Shown here piece by piece: positions 32,801-41,440 of a DNA stretch of 64,000 nucleotides. The position numbers and the translations under genes are program-made. The notes below the pieces were generated by a model that was given only the letters and a program-made list of their open reading frames with translations, searched no databases and had not been told where the DNA came from. This stretch comes from Symbiodinium sp. CCMP2592 (Eukaryota; Sar; Dinophyceae; Suessiales; Symbiodiniaceae), in assembly GCA_905221615.1 (NCBI GenBank), contig CAJNDT010003557.1:977501-1041500 (forward strand), given 5' to 3'. Positions within the stretch are counted from its first letter, which is position 1; each line of letters begins with the position of its first letter.

Positions 32801-35699
32801 TGCTTCGTACCCGTAAAATCTGCACGCGTAAACCATCAGATCCCGGACTAGACCTAAACCCTACAAACCGTACCCTATAAACCCGAAAAGCCCTATAATC
32901 CCTATAAGCCCTATAAACCCTAAACCCTAAATCTCTGGAGGAAGCTCGAGCTGGCGTTTGCACGGAAGGGGCTCCTCTGTCTGCGCCGGTCGCTCCCCGG
33001 CCGGGGCTCCAAGTTCTGGGATCCCTTCAAGCAAACATCAGATTTTGATGTTTCGGGCTTCTGGGATCAAGCGATTCAGGGATTGGGGCGGGTTCGTGGT
33101 GTAGCTAGAGGTGCAGTGGCTTTTGGGATGATTTTGGTACAGCCTTTGTCGAAGCGGGCAAGCGTTGCTGCAGCCCTGGCATTTAGGAGACCGAGCTGTT
33201 GTGTTAACGCCAAAACCCCCAAACCCCAAAACCCTAAACCGCCGCAAAAACCCTACACCCGTACAGCCGAAAACTCCATGCTTCCTAAGCACGCTTCGCA
33301 CACGCAGACCTGGGAGCCGAAAGCCCCAAACACCTAAACTCATAAGCCTTCTAAACTCCCAGAACCTCAAAGCTGAAAGTTCTAGAAGAAAGCAATCAAT
33401 CGTAGAACGCAACATCCCCAACAAGCCCAAAAAGCGCCAAAAACCCGGCACTAAACCCCAACGCCCCAGAACCTTTCCTCCTCCCTGCAACCGCCCCCAG
33501 GCCTCGCGGGCTCCGCCCTCCGACCCCTGGCGCCCGCCGAAGGGCGCAGGCGCTCTGGGGTAGTAGGGTGGTTTCGGGCTTTCAGTGTCCAGCTTCCAGG
33601 TTCCTTCGCGAGCTATTGAGGCTGAGGCCCTCTCTTGAGCACTGGCTGCATCAGAAGCAAGGCCCGCAGACCCTCGAAGCGCAATTTTCCCATGCGTGCC
33701 GAGGCCTCGCAAGACGGCACGATCCGAGACATGCCAACGATAACCAACAGCAACAAACACATAGATGCTGATCGAGAAATCCTATTCCTGCATGATGTAG
33801 GCGTTGCTCCCGAAACAAAGGATATTGAGCTTCCGTAGGTTCGATCACATTTTAAAGTGCACTCAGCCTATAATTTCTAGGACCTAGAGTAGGCCCTTAT
33901 TCCCTTTTCTTAGGGTTCAGGTTCCCTTATAGGCCCCTTCAAACCAACCAGGGCACCCTTTTTATTCCTAGGCTACTCTTGGGTCTAGACTTCGGGATGT
34001 TGGGGGGCTATTTCGCCGCAGGACCTCCGTCAAGAAGCCCATGGCACTGATCGTCGAGGGCAACTACGAGGTCATATAAGAGTTTCCGAAAATGAGGGGT
34101 ACCTGTTTTTGGGGTCCTTATAATGAGGACCCTACTATTAGGGTTTTAGATTAGGGCCCCCTACTTTCGGAAGCCCCCCAATAGCGTCCAGAATCTGGGG
34201 TGAAAGTCTGTCGGGTAAATAGGTTACCTGAACCTCAAAGTCAAAGGCTAAGTAGTTCTCCTGAAACCAGACTCCGGACCTTTGAGGGTTTAGGGTTGTC
34301 ATGCCCTTGGCTCGTGAGGTAAAGATGATTATTTACATGTTTGGAGGGTTTCGGGGTCAGACCCTGCGTAGGATCTGGATCAAGAGGCGGCCTCAGAATC
34401 AGGGTTCGGTTCATGGGGGTATCGATCGGGATGCGAAGTAGGGTCGTAAAAGCGCGGTCGGAGCTCTGAGCCAATTAGCTCTCGAAGCTTATCCTATTTG
34501 TGGTTTATCTTGACATGCGACTCTCGGCCCCTTAGCTTGCCATCTGCCCCGACTTCCACATGAGCTCACATCCTGGTCAACCTTGTTAGAACGAGGAGCG
34601 CAGATTCAGCGTGATTTAGCAGTACTTGTGGCTTTGATGCTCCCGGCACCCCTGGCAGGTTGCCGTGGCCTACTTCCGATCGGGATACTGGCCGAACCAC
34701 TTCACGGATGGGGCCTGGGAGGCCGGTGGGAAGCCCCAAGCCATGCAACCCCGAAGCTTCCCTAGAGACCCACAGTCCCAGTCCTTATCATCGGACTTTA
34801 GGGTTTGTTCTCGAGACCGCGATTTAAAGAGACATGGTGAGGATTTCGAGAGGGAGTGCTCTGAGCTCCGGTTTCGGAAGTAAATTTTCCAGGGATAAGT
34901 TCATTATAATGTCATTCAGCTGGAGTAATCCTGGATTGTCGCAAACTCCCGACAGCCTCAAATCCGATCCCCGGTTGTCGAGCACGTTGCTACCGGCTCG
35001 CACCCTTCACCCTGCCCTACTCATGGGAGGCCAAAGGGGTTTTAGCCTATGGGAGTTTAGTAGGGATTAGGGTTCCCATAATAGGGTTCATATGAAGGAA
35101 TCCCTTCCCCAAGAATCTTAAACCCCCCTTTTGGCCTCCCATCAGCTGAACCCTGCTCCGGAAATCCCCAGCTCTCCACTCCCAAAGACCTCTTCACGCC
35201 GAAACCGCCTCCTATGAGGCCCGCACCATGATCGAGCGCTCGGAAGCCGTAAAGTGCCCATCTGCTCCCGCGCAGCTGGCCGGGATGAAGAAGGCGGCCT
35301 TGCACAGCTCTACGTGTGAATATACCGTTTGATAGGCAAAGAAGAAGCTTTTTGCCTTTTGCTGTCATGTTCGGGTACACAGACATATACTTCATTTCGA
35401 GGGCAATATGGATCGTTTCAAGTAATGAGAATGGGGCCTACCCGTGTCACTCCTGTTGCTTGATGTGGCTACATCACGGTCTGAGGGGGTTAGATAACCT
35501 TGCAGGGTTTACGGCTTAAAGATACTGACAGCGGATGAGGGGTTAACCTTGTGGATCACGATCGAATTTGTGACTCTTGAGGTTCGGGGACGGCGACAAC
35601 CCTAAACCTCAAATCATTAATGGAGGAACGCTCGGCCCGGATCCCTGCAAGCGCTACACGCACCTTTGTCTCCCTTTTCTTTTCTTTTCTCACTCTTTG

Positions 35700-35757
<58 letters not shown>

Positions 35758-38700
35758 GCACTCGCACTTTCTGTTCTTATGAACTCCGTGAGGTTCAGCA
35801 GCTCCTTTGCCTCCCCGCCGAGCTTCGGCGCTTCAGCGGCGAGGCGGCGGCGACGGCCGTGGCGAAGACGTGCCTCGAAAACTTAGCTTCTCTTGGTTGT
35901 GTTTTTGAGGTTTCAGGGGTTGAGTCATGGTTCAGGGGTTTACCTGGACTCCAAAAGTATGTAGAATAATGGCCTTTTGTGGGTATTGGGCCATAACTTT
36001 ACATATTTTTTTTTGGGGGTTCGGAGGGTTTTCAGAGCGACTTGTGTAGCTTTGCATGGTTGTACTGAGGTTTGACTCGTACTGACTAAGAAGTTTAGAC
36101 TTACTGTGTGGGGCTTCCTCTTGTGGGTTTGGGGCCATTGCATTTTTTCGGGAATCTCGGGGCTTATACAGCTTAGGTGGGTTTAGGGTTGATTGAGGTC
36201 TGTAGGGTTGGAGTTGGAATTGAGTGCGGTGTTTTGGAGGTGTTCCTGTCTACCCAGCTTCTTTCTTTCTTTCGATACATCACACTACATTCCATGCGCA
36301 GGAAGCAATTGCAAGCTAGTTACCTCGTAGTCTACGAGGCCGCCAAGCCTGAACCTCATCTTAACCTGCAAACCTGAACGCAAACTGTTCAATGTACCCA
36401 TAACCCTAAACGCAAGGCGGTCCTTTAAACCCTAAACCCTAAAACCCTAAACCGCACTTCCATGCACAAGGTTCGGCAGGCAGTTCGATCCGAGCGAGGA
36501 GGCCGCCAAAGAAGCGGTCGAGGCAGAGCCAAACAGCCTCCTCGGGCTTACAGATTTTGGGGCATTTCGTGTTGAAGGTTCGCGGATCAGGGTGTTGTAG
36601 TGGGTTCCGGGTTCGAGGGTGTAGTTCCTACAGCTTTTCAGCCTAAGTCCCTACCTTTTTGCTTCACGCTACAAGGTTTAAAAGCCCATTTCTCCTTGAA
36701 AAGGCTGCCAAAGCGGAGCCTGGGCGCTGGGTGCTGAAGCCGCAGGCGTCCGTTTTTAGAGGGGCTTTCTGTTGTTGAGTTCGGGTTTGGGGTTTGTAGG
36801 TCGGGGTCCGGGAAGGGAAAGGTAAGATGTAAGGGGCTGGATTGAGCGGGGGCGTGTTTGTACCTTGTGTGTTGGAGGGGGGGAGCAGAGCGCGCAGTCA
36901 GGGTTTGCTTTGGAATTGTGTTTGGGGATCGAGTTTCATGTTCGACCCCGATCAGAGTGCGGCATCCTTATAATGCCTTGCAAAAAAGGTGGCCCGAAGC
37001 AAGCCCTAGTTGAGGTAATCACCTGGGCTCGGCCGAGCCCTGCCGAAACACTAAACCCCAAACCCGGCTTCTGCAGGGCTTAGGGTCTGTTGGGGTTTCG
37101 AGTATATGGTTCAGGTTCAGGGTGTGGGGTTCATGGTGAAGTCCCGAAAGTTGGAACATGGTTTAAGGATGATAAGTACGTGCCATCGTTCTGGCATTCA
37201 CTTTATTACTATAACCACCAAACCCTAAACTCTAAACTCAACGCTAGAGCCTATAACCCTCGACCCCCCTAAACCCTAAACCCCTAAACCCTAAACCCGA
37301 AACCCCTAAACCCCTCAACCCCTAAACCCTCAACCCCTAAACCCTCCCTTCAGCCCAAGGTCGAAGGCTCCGGCGAGCTTTTCTTTGACGAGGACATCCC
37401 TCGCAGCTTTGCGGCACAAAAGCCGCGATGTTGCTGGGCTTTAGGTTGTCAGGTCGCTTCGGGCTTTAGGGCTTTGGGACTGCATGGCTTCAGCTATCTG
37501 GACCCCAAAAGCATGTAGAATAATCGCCTTTTATGGGTATTGGGCCATTATTTTACCCACTTTGGGAGGTTAAGATAGGTTTCAGGTCGCTTCGGGCTTT
37601 GGGGCTTTGGGACTGCAGGTCTTCAGCTTTATGGTTATGATTAGCTAGACTCGCTAGACCCCCCAAAGTAGGTACAATAATGTACCAATACCCATAGGGT
37701 CTCGGGTTCAGGCCTTCTTATGCGCGCGGCGGTTTCGTTGCCTTGTTGCATCCGGGTTTGGTGCTACACCGTGATCACAGTCTTCACATCTAAATGCAAG
37801 CCTCCCGGGTGTAAATGTATGCCTGGCGCATGGCGTTTCGGGCCACAAACTGCGACTCTTCAGTGCACTAAGCTAGTATCAGATAGGTAGGACAGTATGT
37901 AGGATACATTCCAATGAGGATGCTTAGTTCGAACCGCTATGAAAGACTTCTCATGTCCCCGCGATACCAAAGCAGACCGAATGCAGGCATCTTGAACTCT
38001 CGCAGCAAAGACGAGCTGGCCGAGTTCATCCTCATGGAGCGTGTGAGGCCAGACGACGAAGCAGCCGAGGGTTGATTTGTGGGCAGGGGTGGGTGGGTTC
38101 CGCTTAGGATTTGAGTGAGGCTGAAGGACTTCGACTAGCAGCGCTCCATGTTGTTTTGAATTCCAGAGGAATGTTATTGCAACGTCGTGGCTGTTTCATC
38201 GGTGGCTGGTAGAGAAGACCCGGAACTCTCTTTCTGGCGGGCAGTGTTGACGGCTTGAGCACGATGCGGCTTTGCAGGTGTTGACTTTTTCCTGAAGGAC
38301 CAAATGACCCTTAAAAGAGGGGGCCCCCTACAAGTATACTATGGATCCCTATCAGGTATACGAACCCTAACTTTTCAATGTTACAAGTGTACTATGAATC
38401 CCTATATAAGGTATATGAACCCTAACCCTTCCCCATACAATTATGACTATGAGCCCCTGTATAAGGTATATGAACCCTAACTGAACCCTTTTAGGGCTCT
38501 TTTCCTCCTTAAGGTTTTGGCCATGGCTGTTGAAGAGCTCGGTTTCGGTGCCTTGCGGAGCCGAGCCATCCTGCAATCGAAGCCCTCGAATCCGAGGCCC
38601 CCTTAACCCCTTTAATAGGAATCCATAAGGGTTTCTTTAAAAGGATCTATCAGGGTTCCTTAAAGGGATCTATAAGGGTGTCTTACAGGGATCTATAAGG

Positions 38701-39699
38701 GTTCCTTAAAGGGATCTACTTATAAGGGGCTCTATGAAGGGGTTTAGCTACCCTAGTCCTAGTCTACTGGGCCAGCCCTGCAAGGAGAAAGGGCGTATCC
38801 TGCTTAAAAAGGAAGAAAATACAAACCCTTAGGGATCCTAAGTTCCTGAACCCTAAGCCCCAATCCTTAAAGCCGCAAGCCGGACCCCTCGTAACCACCA
38901 AGCCCGCCCTTAAACCCGTAAGCCGCTGTCGGGTTTAGGCTTTACATAAACCCCCAAAGTAGGTACCATAATGGCCCAATACCCATAAAAGGCCATTACT
39001 CTACATACTTTTGGGGTCCAGGTGTGGGGAGCTTTAACTTCAGGGTGTTTAGAGTTTACGGTTTAGGCTTTAGGGGGCCTTTAACTTTAGGGTGTTTCGG
39101 TTTTTTTTGGGGCCCCTTGAGCCCCCGGCCCCGAAGCCGACTGGAGGCCGCCAACAACGCCCTCCGCCGTCTTGGATGCTGCCGGCAGCGCTGTTGTGCG
39201 CGATGCAGTGTCCTTGCCCGCAACCTTAAGGACCAAATGACCCTTAAAAGAGGGGGCCCCATGATGTTACAATTATACCATGAATTCCTATAAGGTATAT
39301 CTGTATATATATATATATGTATATGAACCCTAGACCCTTTTAGGGTTCTTGTCGTCCTTAAGGAAGCAAGAAGTTCCGCAAGCCATAAAAAGCGTCGGGT
39401 GCGGGGACCATCCTCCTGGGCCAGCAAAGACGAAGACAGACTTCAGAAAAGAGCGCCCGAGAGGGAAACCACAGCAACGTTTGCAGGGGCATGCGCGAGA
39501 CACACCACCACATCAACCGAGCAACAGAACCCGCTTCTAGCTAATTCTCAAGGCCACCTTAAATTACAGAGCAGCCTCAGTCCTCCCTGAGGTGGCAGAG
39601 CTGGGCATCTTCGGAACCTTCGTGGCTGATGGTGACCGGGTGCTTTGCAACGAGGCGTGGGAAGGGGTTTCAGCAAGCCACCTCCTTGTGGTCCCATGA
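26797..39699 (+). CDS. glutathione synthetase, about 27 exons
   Basis: Glutathione synthetase (EC 6.3.2.3) joins gamma-glutamylcysteine and glycine using ATP, the second step of glutathione synthesis. Read through the exons listed separately, the protein shows the eukaryotic family blocks in order: ELVEDVLACSVARGVVM; VTLTPCPLPASSF; DFHSLMDKV; IMRNDFMFD and VQIEL-NMMAASFS; IAEAMALAHE; FVSTEDEKNELDHR; KLELAFARKGLLCLRR; LIVEGNYE-VAVAYFRSGY; YEARTMIERSEAVKCPS and QLAGMKK-VQQLL; WVLKPQ; FILMERV; VAELGIFGTF. Start chosen at ATG 26797 (MSDAKRPRLGDPQEEQLSDG). Stop TGA 39697-39699. Introns (about 100-700 bp, with GT, GC or GA donors) are more than 80% of the gene. Oddities: several insertions, a changed glycine-rich loop, and no family-typical LLRTK-GG end. 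Identity is established from the motifs; a few exon links (28230-28655, 28943-30431, 37429-38006) are uncertain. Confidence 0.85.
26980..27154 (+). CDS. synthetase exon, N-terminal extension
   Basis: Phase fits the first exon. Encodes VPSDSTFFRAVCYTEGASHA through FQFPERFPARLLSQD to a good donor, GTATGTCAG. Not part of the conserved family core; its 5' limit is uncertain. Confidence 0.5.
27630..27710 (-). mobile_element. family-1 hairpin element, reversed
   Basis: Reversed copy near the 3' end of a synthetase intron. Confidence 0.9.
27754..27876 (+). CDS. synthetase exon
   Basis: After CCCTATAG. PTPTVEEGVRKLLCPELVED, VLACSVARGVVMYPEPEKKR. Ends at GGGAG|GC, a GC donor supported by the phase of the next exon. 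Confidence 0.8.
28138..28230 (+). CDS. synthetase exon
   Basis: After ACAGAAAG. ARAVPVTLTPCPLPASSFRA and AEELAQLDKPL match the family block that starts H-A-P-F-T-L-F-P in other eukaryotes. Donor GTGTCAAG. Confidence 0.8.
28655..28707 (+). CDS. synthetase exon
   Basis: ADFHSLMDKVCCALAAF, between CACCTAG and GTTGTTCAG. Matches the F-N-x-L-V-D-x-V block. Its phase does not fit the exon before, so a small exon or a different border is missing between them. Confidence 0.75.
28861..28943 (+). CDS. synthetase exon
   Basis: DLAWLREALAKTAAMDLICR and KLLEASP, in phase with the exon before. The TAA at 28959 is intron read-through past the GTGGGC donor. Confidence 0.8.
29385..29462 (+). mobile_element. 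family-2 inverted-repeat element
   Basis: Ends AGGGGCCTCAAG and TTATTGAGGCCTCT; intronic. Confidence 0.75.
29854..30025 (+). CDS. possible synthetase exons 29854-29890 and 29988-30025
   Basis: EPSGDIRPIFQP and SYLPMKPRKLPE fit the phases on both sides, but the family core has no counterpart, so they are either an insertion or not exons. Confidence 0.4.
30431..30585 (+). CDS. synthetase exon, substrate region
   Basis: Core IQETRLHIMRNDFMFD and LAMVQIEL match the family R-S-D-Y-M ... Q-I-E-x motif. Starts after CTTATAG and ends at CT|GTCACC, with two bases over. Confidence 0.85.
30713..30792 (+). CDS. synthetase exon
   Basis: NMMAASFSTHCQDLTEAQRY then ALTMLG continues the Q-I-E-(I/L)-N-T-I-S-x-S-F motif. 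Acceptor AAGTCAG. The 3' limit is uncertain; a GC or GA donor is needed, as no GT fits. Confidence 0.8.
31060..31141 (-). mobile_element. family-1 hairpin element, reversed
   Basis: Reversed copy in a synthetase intron. Confidence 0.9.
31562..31647 (+). CDS. synthetase exon
   Basis: After ATTCTAG: PKLGYARVAAALEAAMPRSP then AAEKARLW, GT donor, about 95% G or C in third positions. Confidence 0.75.
31918..31988 (+). CDS. synthetase exon
   Basis: CSCAEIAEAMALAHEASRED matches the family A-E-A-L-A-x-A-H helix. Donor GTCTTGTG with two bases over. Confidence 0.8.
32186..32242 (+). CDS. synthetase exon, insertion
   Basis: In phase on both sides: PDVLANLMRGLRRAVAEN, after CCCAACAG. A lineage-specific insertion between the helix above and the next strand. 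Confidence 0.6.
32483..32560 (+). CDS. synthetase exon with GA donor
   Basis: SERALASLRFVSTEDEKNEL and DH, ending CACAG|GACCC. Only this GA donor joins directly to KLELAFARK in frame and in register with the family (D-x-R-x-L-E-x-A-F). Confidence 0.8.
32941..33049 (+). CDS. synthetase exon
   Basis: KLELAFARKGLLCLRRSLPG then RGSKFWDPFKQTSDFD; 27 of the first 31 third positions are G or C. Donor GTTTCGGG. The long open frame beyond 33049 runs into a telomere-like intron. Confidence 0.85.
33501..33559 (+). CDS. synthetase exon, insertion
   Basis: ASRAPPSDPWRPPKGAGALG between CGCCCCCAG and GTAGTAGGG; phase 0 in, two bases over. Confidence 0.7.
34022..34070 (+). CDS. synthetase exon
   Basis: TSVKKPMALIVEGNYE, the strand before the next exon. 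The intron starts GTCATATAAGAG: a family-3 inverted-repeat element begins within the first ten bases of it. Confidence 0.85.
34076..34168 (+). mobile_element. family-3 element at the 5' end of a synthetase intron
   Basis: GAGTTTCCGAAAATGAGGGG ... TACTTTCGGAAGCCCC, starting within ten bases of the GT donor at 34071. Confidence 0.8.
34659..34725 (+). CDS. synthetase exon
   Basis: VAVAYFRSGYWPNHFTDGAW matches the most conserved strand of the family (V-A-V-V-Y-F-R-x-G-Y). Acceptor CTGGCAG, donor GTGGGAAG. Confidence 0.9.
35172..35293 (+). CDS. synthetase exon with GC donor
   Basis: LHSQRPLHAETASYEART then MIERSEAVKCPSAPAQLAGM and KK. Ends AAGAAG|GC; the family sequence A-G-T-K-K-V-Q-Q requires that donor. 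Confidence 0.85.
35698..35757 (+). repeat. CT microsatellite upstream of a splice acceptor
   Basis: About 27 CT units with few interruptions, ending 35 bases before the acceptor of the V-Q-Q exon at 35793; it forms the pyrimidine tract of that intron. Confidence 0.95.
35793..35900 (+). CDS. synthetase exon
   Basis: VQQLLCLPAELRRFSGEAAA and TAVAKTCLENLASLG. The acceptor region is a CT microsatellite. The 3' limit is 35895 or 35900. Confidence 0.85.
35942..36022 (+). mobile_element. family-1 hairpin element
   Basis: Copy in the intron after the V-Q-Q exon of the synthetase. Confidence 0.85.
36484..36522 (+). CDS. synthetase exon with GC donor
   Basis: FDPSEEAAKEAVE, 13 codons, ending GTCGAG|GC; the next exon continues in register with the family. 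Confidence 0.8.
36704..36745 (+). CDS. synthetase exon with GC donor, ATP-grasp strand
   Basis: AAKAEPGRWVLKPQ, 14 codons. V-L-K-P-Q is the invariant strand before the glycine-rich loop. Ends CCGCAG|GC. Confidence 0.9.
37232..37352 (+). repeat. C-strand telomere-like tract before a synthetase exon
   Basis: CCCTAAA and CCCCTAAA variants directly before the acceptor of the exon at 37360, whose position is fixed by protein homology. Confidence 0.95.
37360..37429 (+). CDS. synthetase exon, glycine-rich loop position
   Basis: VEGSGELFFDEDIPRSFAAQ after CAGCCCAAG, directly after V-L-K-P-Q. The family has R-E-G-G-G-N-N here. The 3' border is uncertain. Confidence 0.75.
37496..37576 (+). mobile_element. 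family-1 hairpin element, with a reversed half copy at 37655-37700
   Basis: Complete copy plus a truncated reversed half about 80 bases downstream, same intron. Confidence 0.8.
38006..38070 (+). CDS. synthetase exon
   Basis: KDELAEFILMERVRPDDEAA; I-L-M-E-R-(I/V) is a family motif. Acceptor CTCGCAG (or AAAG at 38010), donor GTTGAT. Confidence 0.85.
38278..38541 (+). CDS. synthetase exons flanking introner copy 1
   Basis: Exon 38278-38297 (VDFFLK, 20 bases after TTTGCAG) ends CTGAAG|GACC. Exon 38514-38541 (VLAMAVEEL) starts after CTTAAG and ends at GTTTCGG. The intron between is one complete element. Confidence 0.7.
38298..38513 (+). mobile_element. introner copy 1 (family 4), a complete GA-AG intron
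   Basis: 216 bases between codons AAG and GTT of the synthetase. Left end GACCAAATGACCCTTAAAAG, right end GAGCCCTAAAAGG in inverted form, closing CTCCTTAAG. Terminal inverted repeats built on CCTTAAGGA. The interior holds three tandem copies of a CTATGAATCCCTATATAAGG-like unit. Confidence 0.85.
38600..38745 (+). repeat. tandem repeat of about 30 bases
   Basis: Four to five degenerate units of AAGGGATCTATAAGGGTTCC. Related stretches lie at 75-145, 4105-4170 and 52815-52875. Confidence 0.8.
38944..39023 (-). mobile_element. family-1 hairpin element, reversed
   Basis: Reversed copy in a late synthetase intron. Confidence 0.85.
39137..39393 (+). CDS. synthetase exons flanking introner copy 2
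   Basis: Exon 39137-39230 (VLDAAGSAVVRDAVSLPAT, matching the L-V-R-x-G region) ends CTTAAG|GACC. Exon 39363-39393 continues in phase, KQEVPQAIKS, into GTCGGG. The join gives Q-A-I-K-S-V-A-E-L-G, as in the family. Confidence 0.8.
39231..39362 (+). mobile_element. introner copy 2 (family 4), a complete GA-AG intron
   Basis: 132 bases with the same ends as copy 1 (GACCAAATGACC ... GTCGTCCTTAAG) and a TA-rich centre, between synthetase exons in phase 2. Confidence 0.85.
39592..39699 (+). CDS. synthetase last exon
   Basis: VAELGIFGTFVADGDRVLCN then EAWEGVSASHLLVVP and TGA 39697-39699. S-E-L-G-I-x-G is conserved. The end is shorter than usual; a GT donor at 39667 would allow a missing last exon. 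Confidence 0.8.
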   Translation: MAELGIFGTFVADGDRVLCNEAWEGVSASHLLVVP

Positions 39700-39801
39700 T
39701 CAGCAACCTTCCTCAGTTTATGATGAGACTGGTTTTGGAGTGGCCGACTTCAAGCTTGGAAGGTTGGGTTGTCTAAAGCACGGGTGTTAGCTTAGGCTTA
39801 T

Positions 39802-39881
39802 ACCTGGACCCCAAAAGTATGTAGAATAATAGCCTTTATGGGTATTGGGCCATAATTATGCCTACTTTGGGAGGTTTAGGT
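39802..39881 (+). mobile_element. family-1 hairpin element
   Basis: Copy 100 bases after the synthetase stop. Confidence 0.85.
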
Positions 39882-40111
39882 ACTTTAAAGTTTCGGGACG
39901 TGCTCTTAACTTCTGCCAACCGCTCAAAGCCAAGCCCTGACACCCAGATGTCCTAAGTTTTAGGGTCCCGCATGATATAGTTATGGGTCCTTATAACATG
40001 AAGACCAATATTGGGTCCCATAGTTTCTGGAATTCCCGCATGTCCAAGCTTGATTCATGGAGTGTTCGAATGCTGCGTGTGGGAAACTGAAACATCGAGT
40101 CGTGGTTGCAG

Positions 40112-40297
40112 GCCCGCCTGTGACGGTTGCACGTCTAGTTTGTGGGGTTGTTGTCCTTAAGGACGACAAGAACCCTAAAAGGGTTTAGGGTATACCTTAT
40201 AAGGGGTTCATAGTACAATTGTATGGGGCCCCCTCTTTTAGGGTCATTTGGTCCTTAAGGGTGTTCTGCAGGAAGTGTCTTCGGGCTCTGCATCCAT
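40112..40297 (+). CDS. exons 40112-40161 and 40260-40297 flanking introner copy 3
   Basis: After GGTTGCAG: PPVTVARLVCGVVVLK, then across the element GVLQEVSSGSASM up to a strong donor, GTAAGCTG. Function unknown; lies 400 bases after the synthetase stop, at the head of the first triplicated unit. Confidence 0.55.
40162..40259 (+). mobile_element. introner copy 3 (family 4), opposite orientation
   Basis: 98 bases, reverse complement of copies 1 and 2, again lying exactly between coding stretches as AAG|GACGACAAG ... GTCCTTAAG|GG. Confidence 0.8.
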
Positions 40298-40571
40298 GTA
40301 AGCTGTTCTCGACGCAACGTGTGTTTTGGTGCAACTATCATCAGCTTCTGGTGGCGAGATCCAGACCGGGAGCTCATTCACGAAGTGGAAGTTGTCGGAG
40401 AGGGTTTCGCTGACAGGCTGCTGGCCACCTCGTGCGCTCGAAGGGACAGAGCCCCGCCTGCGAAGAGGGGGGAAATTTGTTTTTGGCTTGCAGCTTGATA
40501 GGGCTTATGGATGTACCTTTGCCAACATGCTTATTCATGCAGCTTAAACATAACGGGGCATTTCTGGGCTC

Positions 40572-40649
40572 CGATCTCCCTGAGGAAGACGAACCAGGGC
40601 GGCGTCTTCGTGGGCAATGCGAGGCCCCCAGAATGCGTGCAACGCAGGG
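40572..40649 (+). CDS. short conserved exon, unit 1
   Basis: [20 protein letters not shown] then CVQRR. The same frame is conserved in the other two units (46841-46907 and near 53404-53475), which argues for coding. Confidence 0.55.
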
Positions 40650-40849
40650 ATGCAAAGTACAAGTCACAGCGATGCAGCCATGTGCATAGTCAGCATAGTC
40701 CCGGCTTTTGCAGTGCATGTACGACTCCGTAGGCGCGTGTGTGAATGCAGTCCTACTACGCACATCTGCATCTGTGTATATGTATGCATGCGTGCGTGCA
40801 TGCACTGCACACATGCACATACGTATTCATATGCATTTACAAATTTACA

Positions 40850-41089
40850 TACACATATGTATAGATACATGCATACATATACAGGTACATACACACACAC
40901 ACATACAGGATCACATACACCACGCGATTACATACATGAGTACAGACACACGCACGCATACATACAGCCATCATATACATGCATGCAGACATGCGTACAT
41001 GCATACAGCGTATACATGCATCCTTACATGCATCTGTCCATCCATCCATCCATCCATCCATCCATCCACCCATCCACCCACCCACCCAC

Positions 41090-41120
<31 letters not shown>

Positions 41121-41440
41121 TCCAGCCATCCAGCCATCCAGCCATCCAGCCATCCAGCCATCCAGCCATCCAGCCATCCAGCCATCCAGCCATCCAGCCA
41201 TCCATCCATCCATCCATCCATCCATCCATCCATCCATCCGCTAGTTCATCCATCCATCCCATATCCATCCATCCTTCCTTCCATCCTTCCATCCTTCCTT
41301 CCATCGTTCCATCCTTCCATCCTTCCATCCATTCATCCATTCTTCCATCCTTCCATCCCGCCATCCTTCCATCCATCCACCCATCCATCCAGCCATCCAT
41401 CCATCCATCCATCCATCCATGCAGACACGCCCACACGCGC
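40850..41440 (+). repeat. CATACA / CATC / CAGC simple repeats
   Basis: CATACA-rich leader, then about 400 bases of CATC, CAGC and CATCCTTC units. All six frames stay open (up to 343 codons as Pro-Ser-Ile-His), a product of the repeat, not a gene. Confidence 0.95.

Noticed and set aside
33038..33760. 240-codon minus-strand frame
   Set aside because: Crosses synthetase exons and introns; no family match, and the + strand reading is supported by homology.
35577..35969. 130-codon frame through the CT repeat
   Set aside because: Ser-Leu runs come from the microsatellite; only the part from 35793 is coding.
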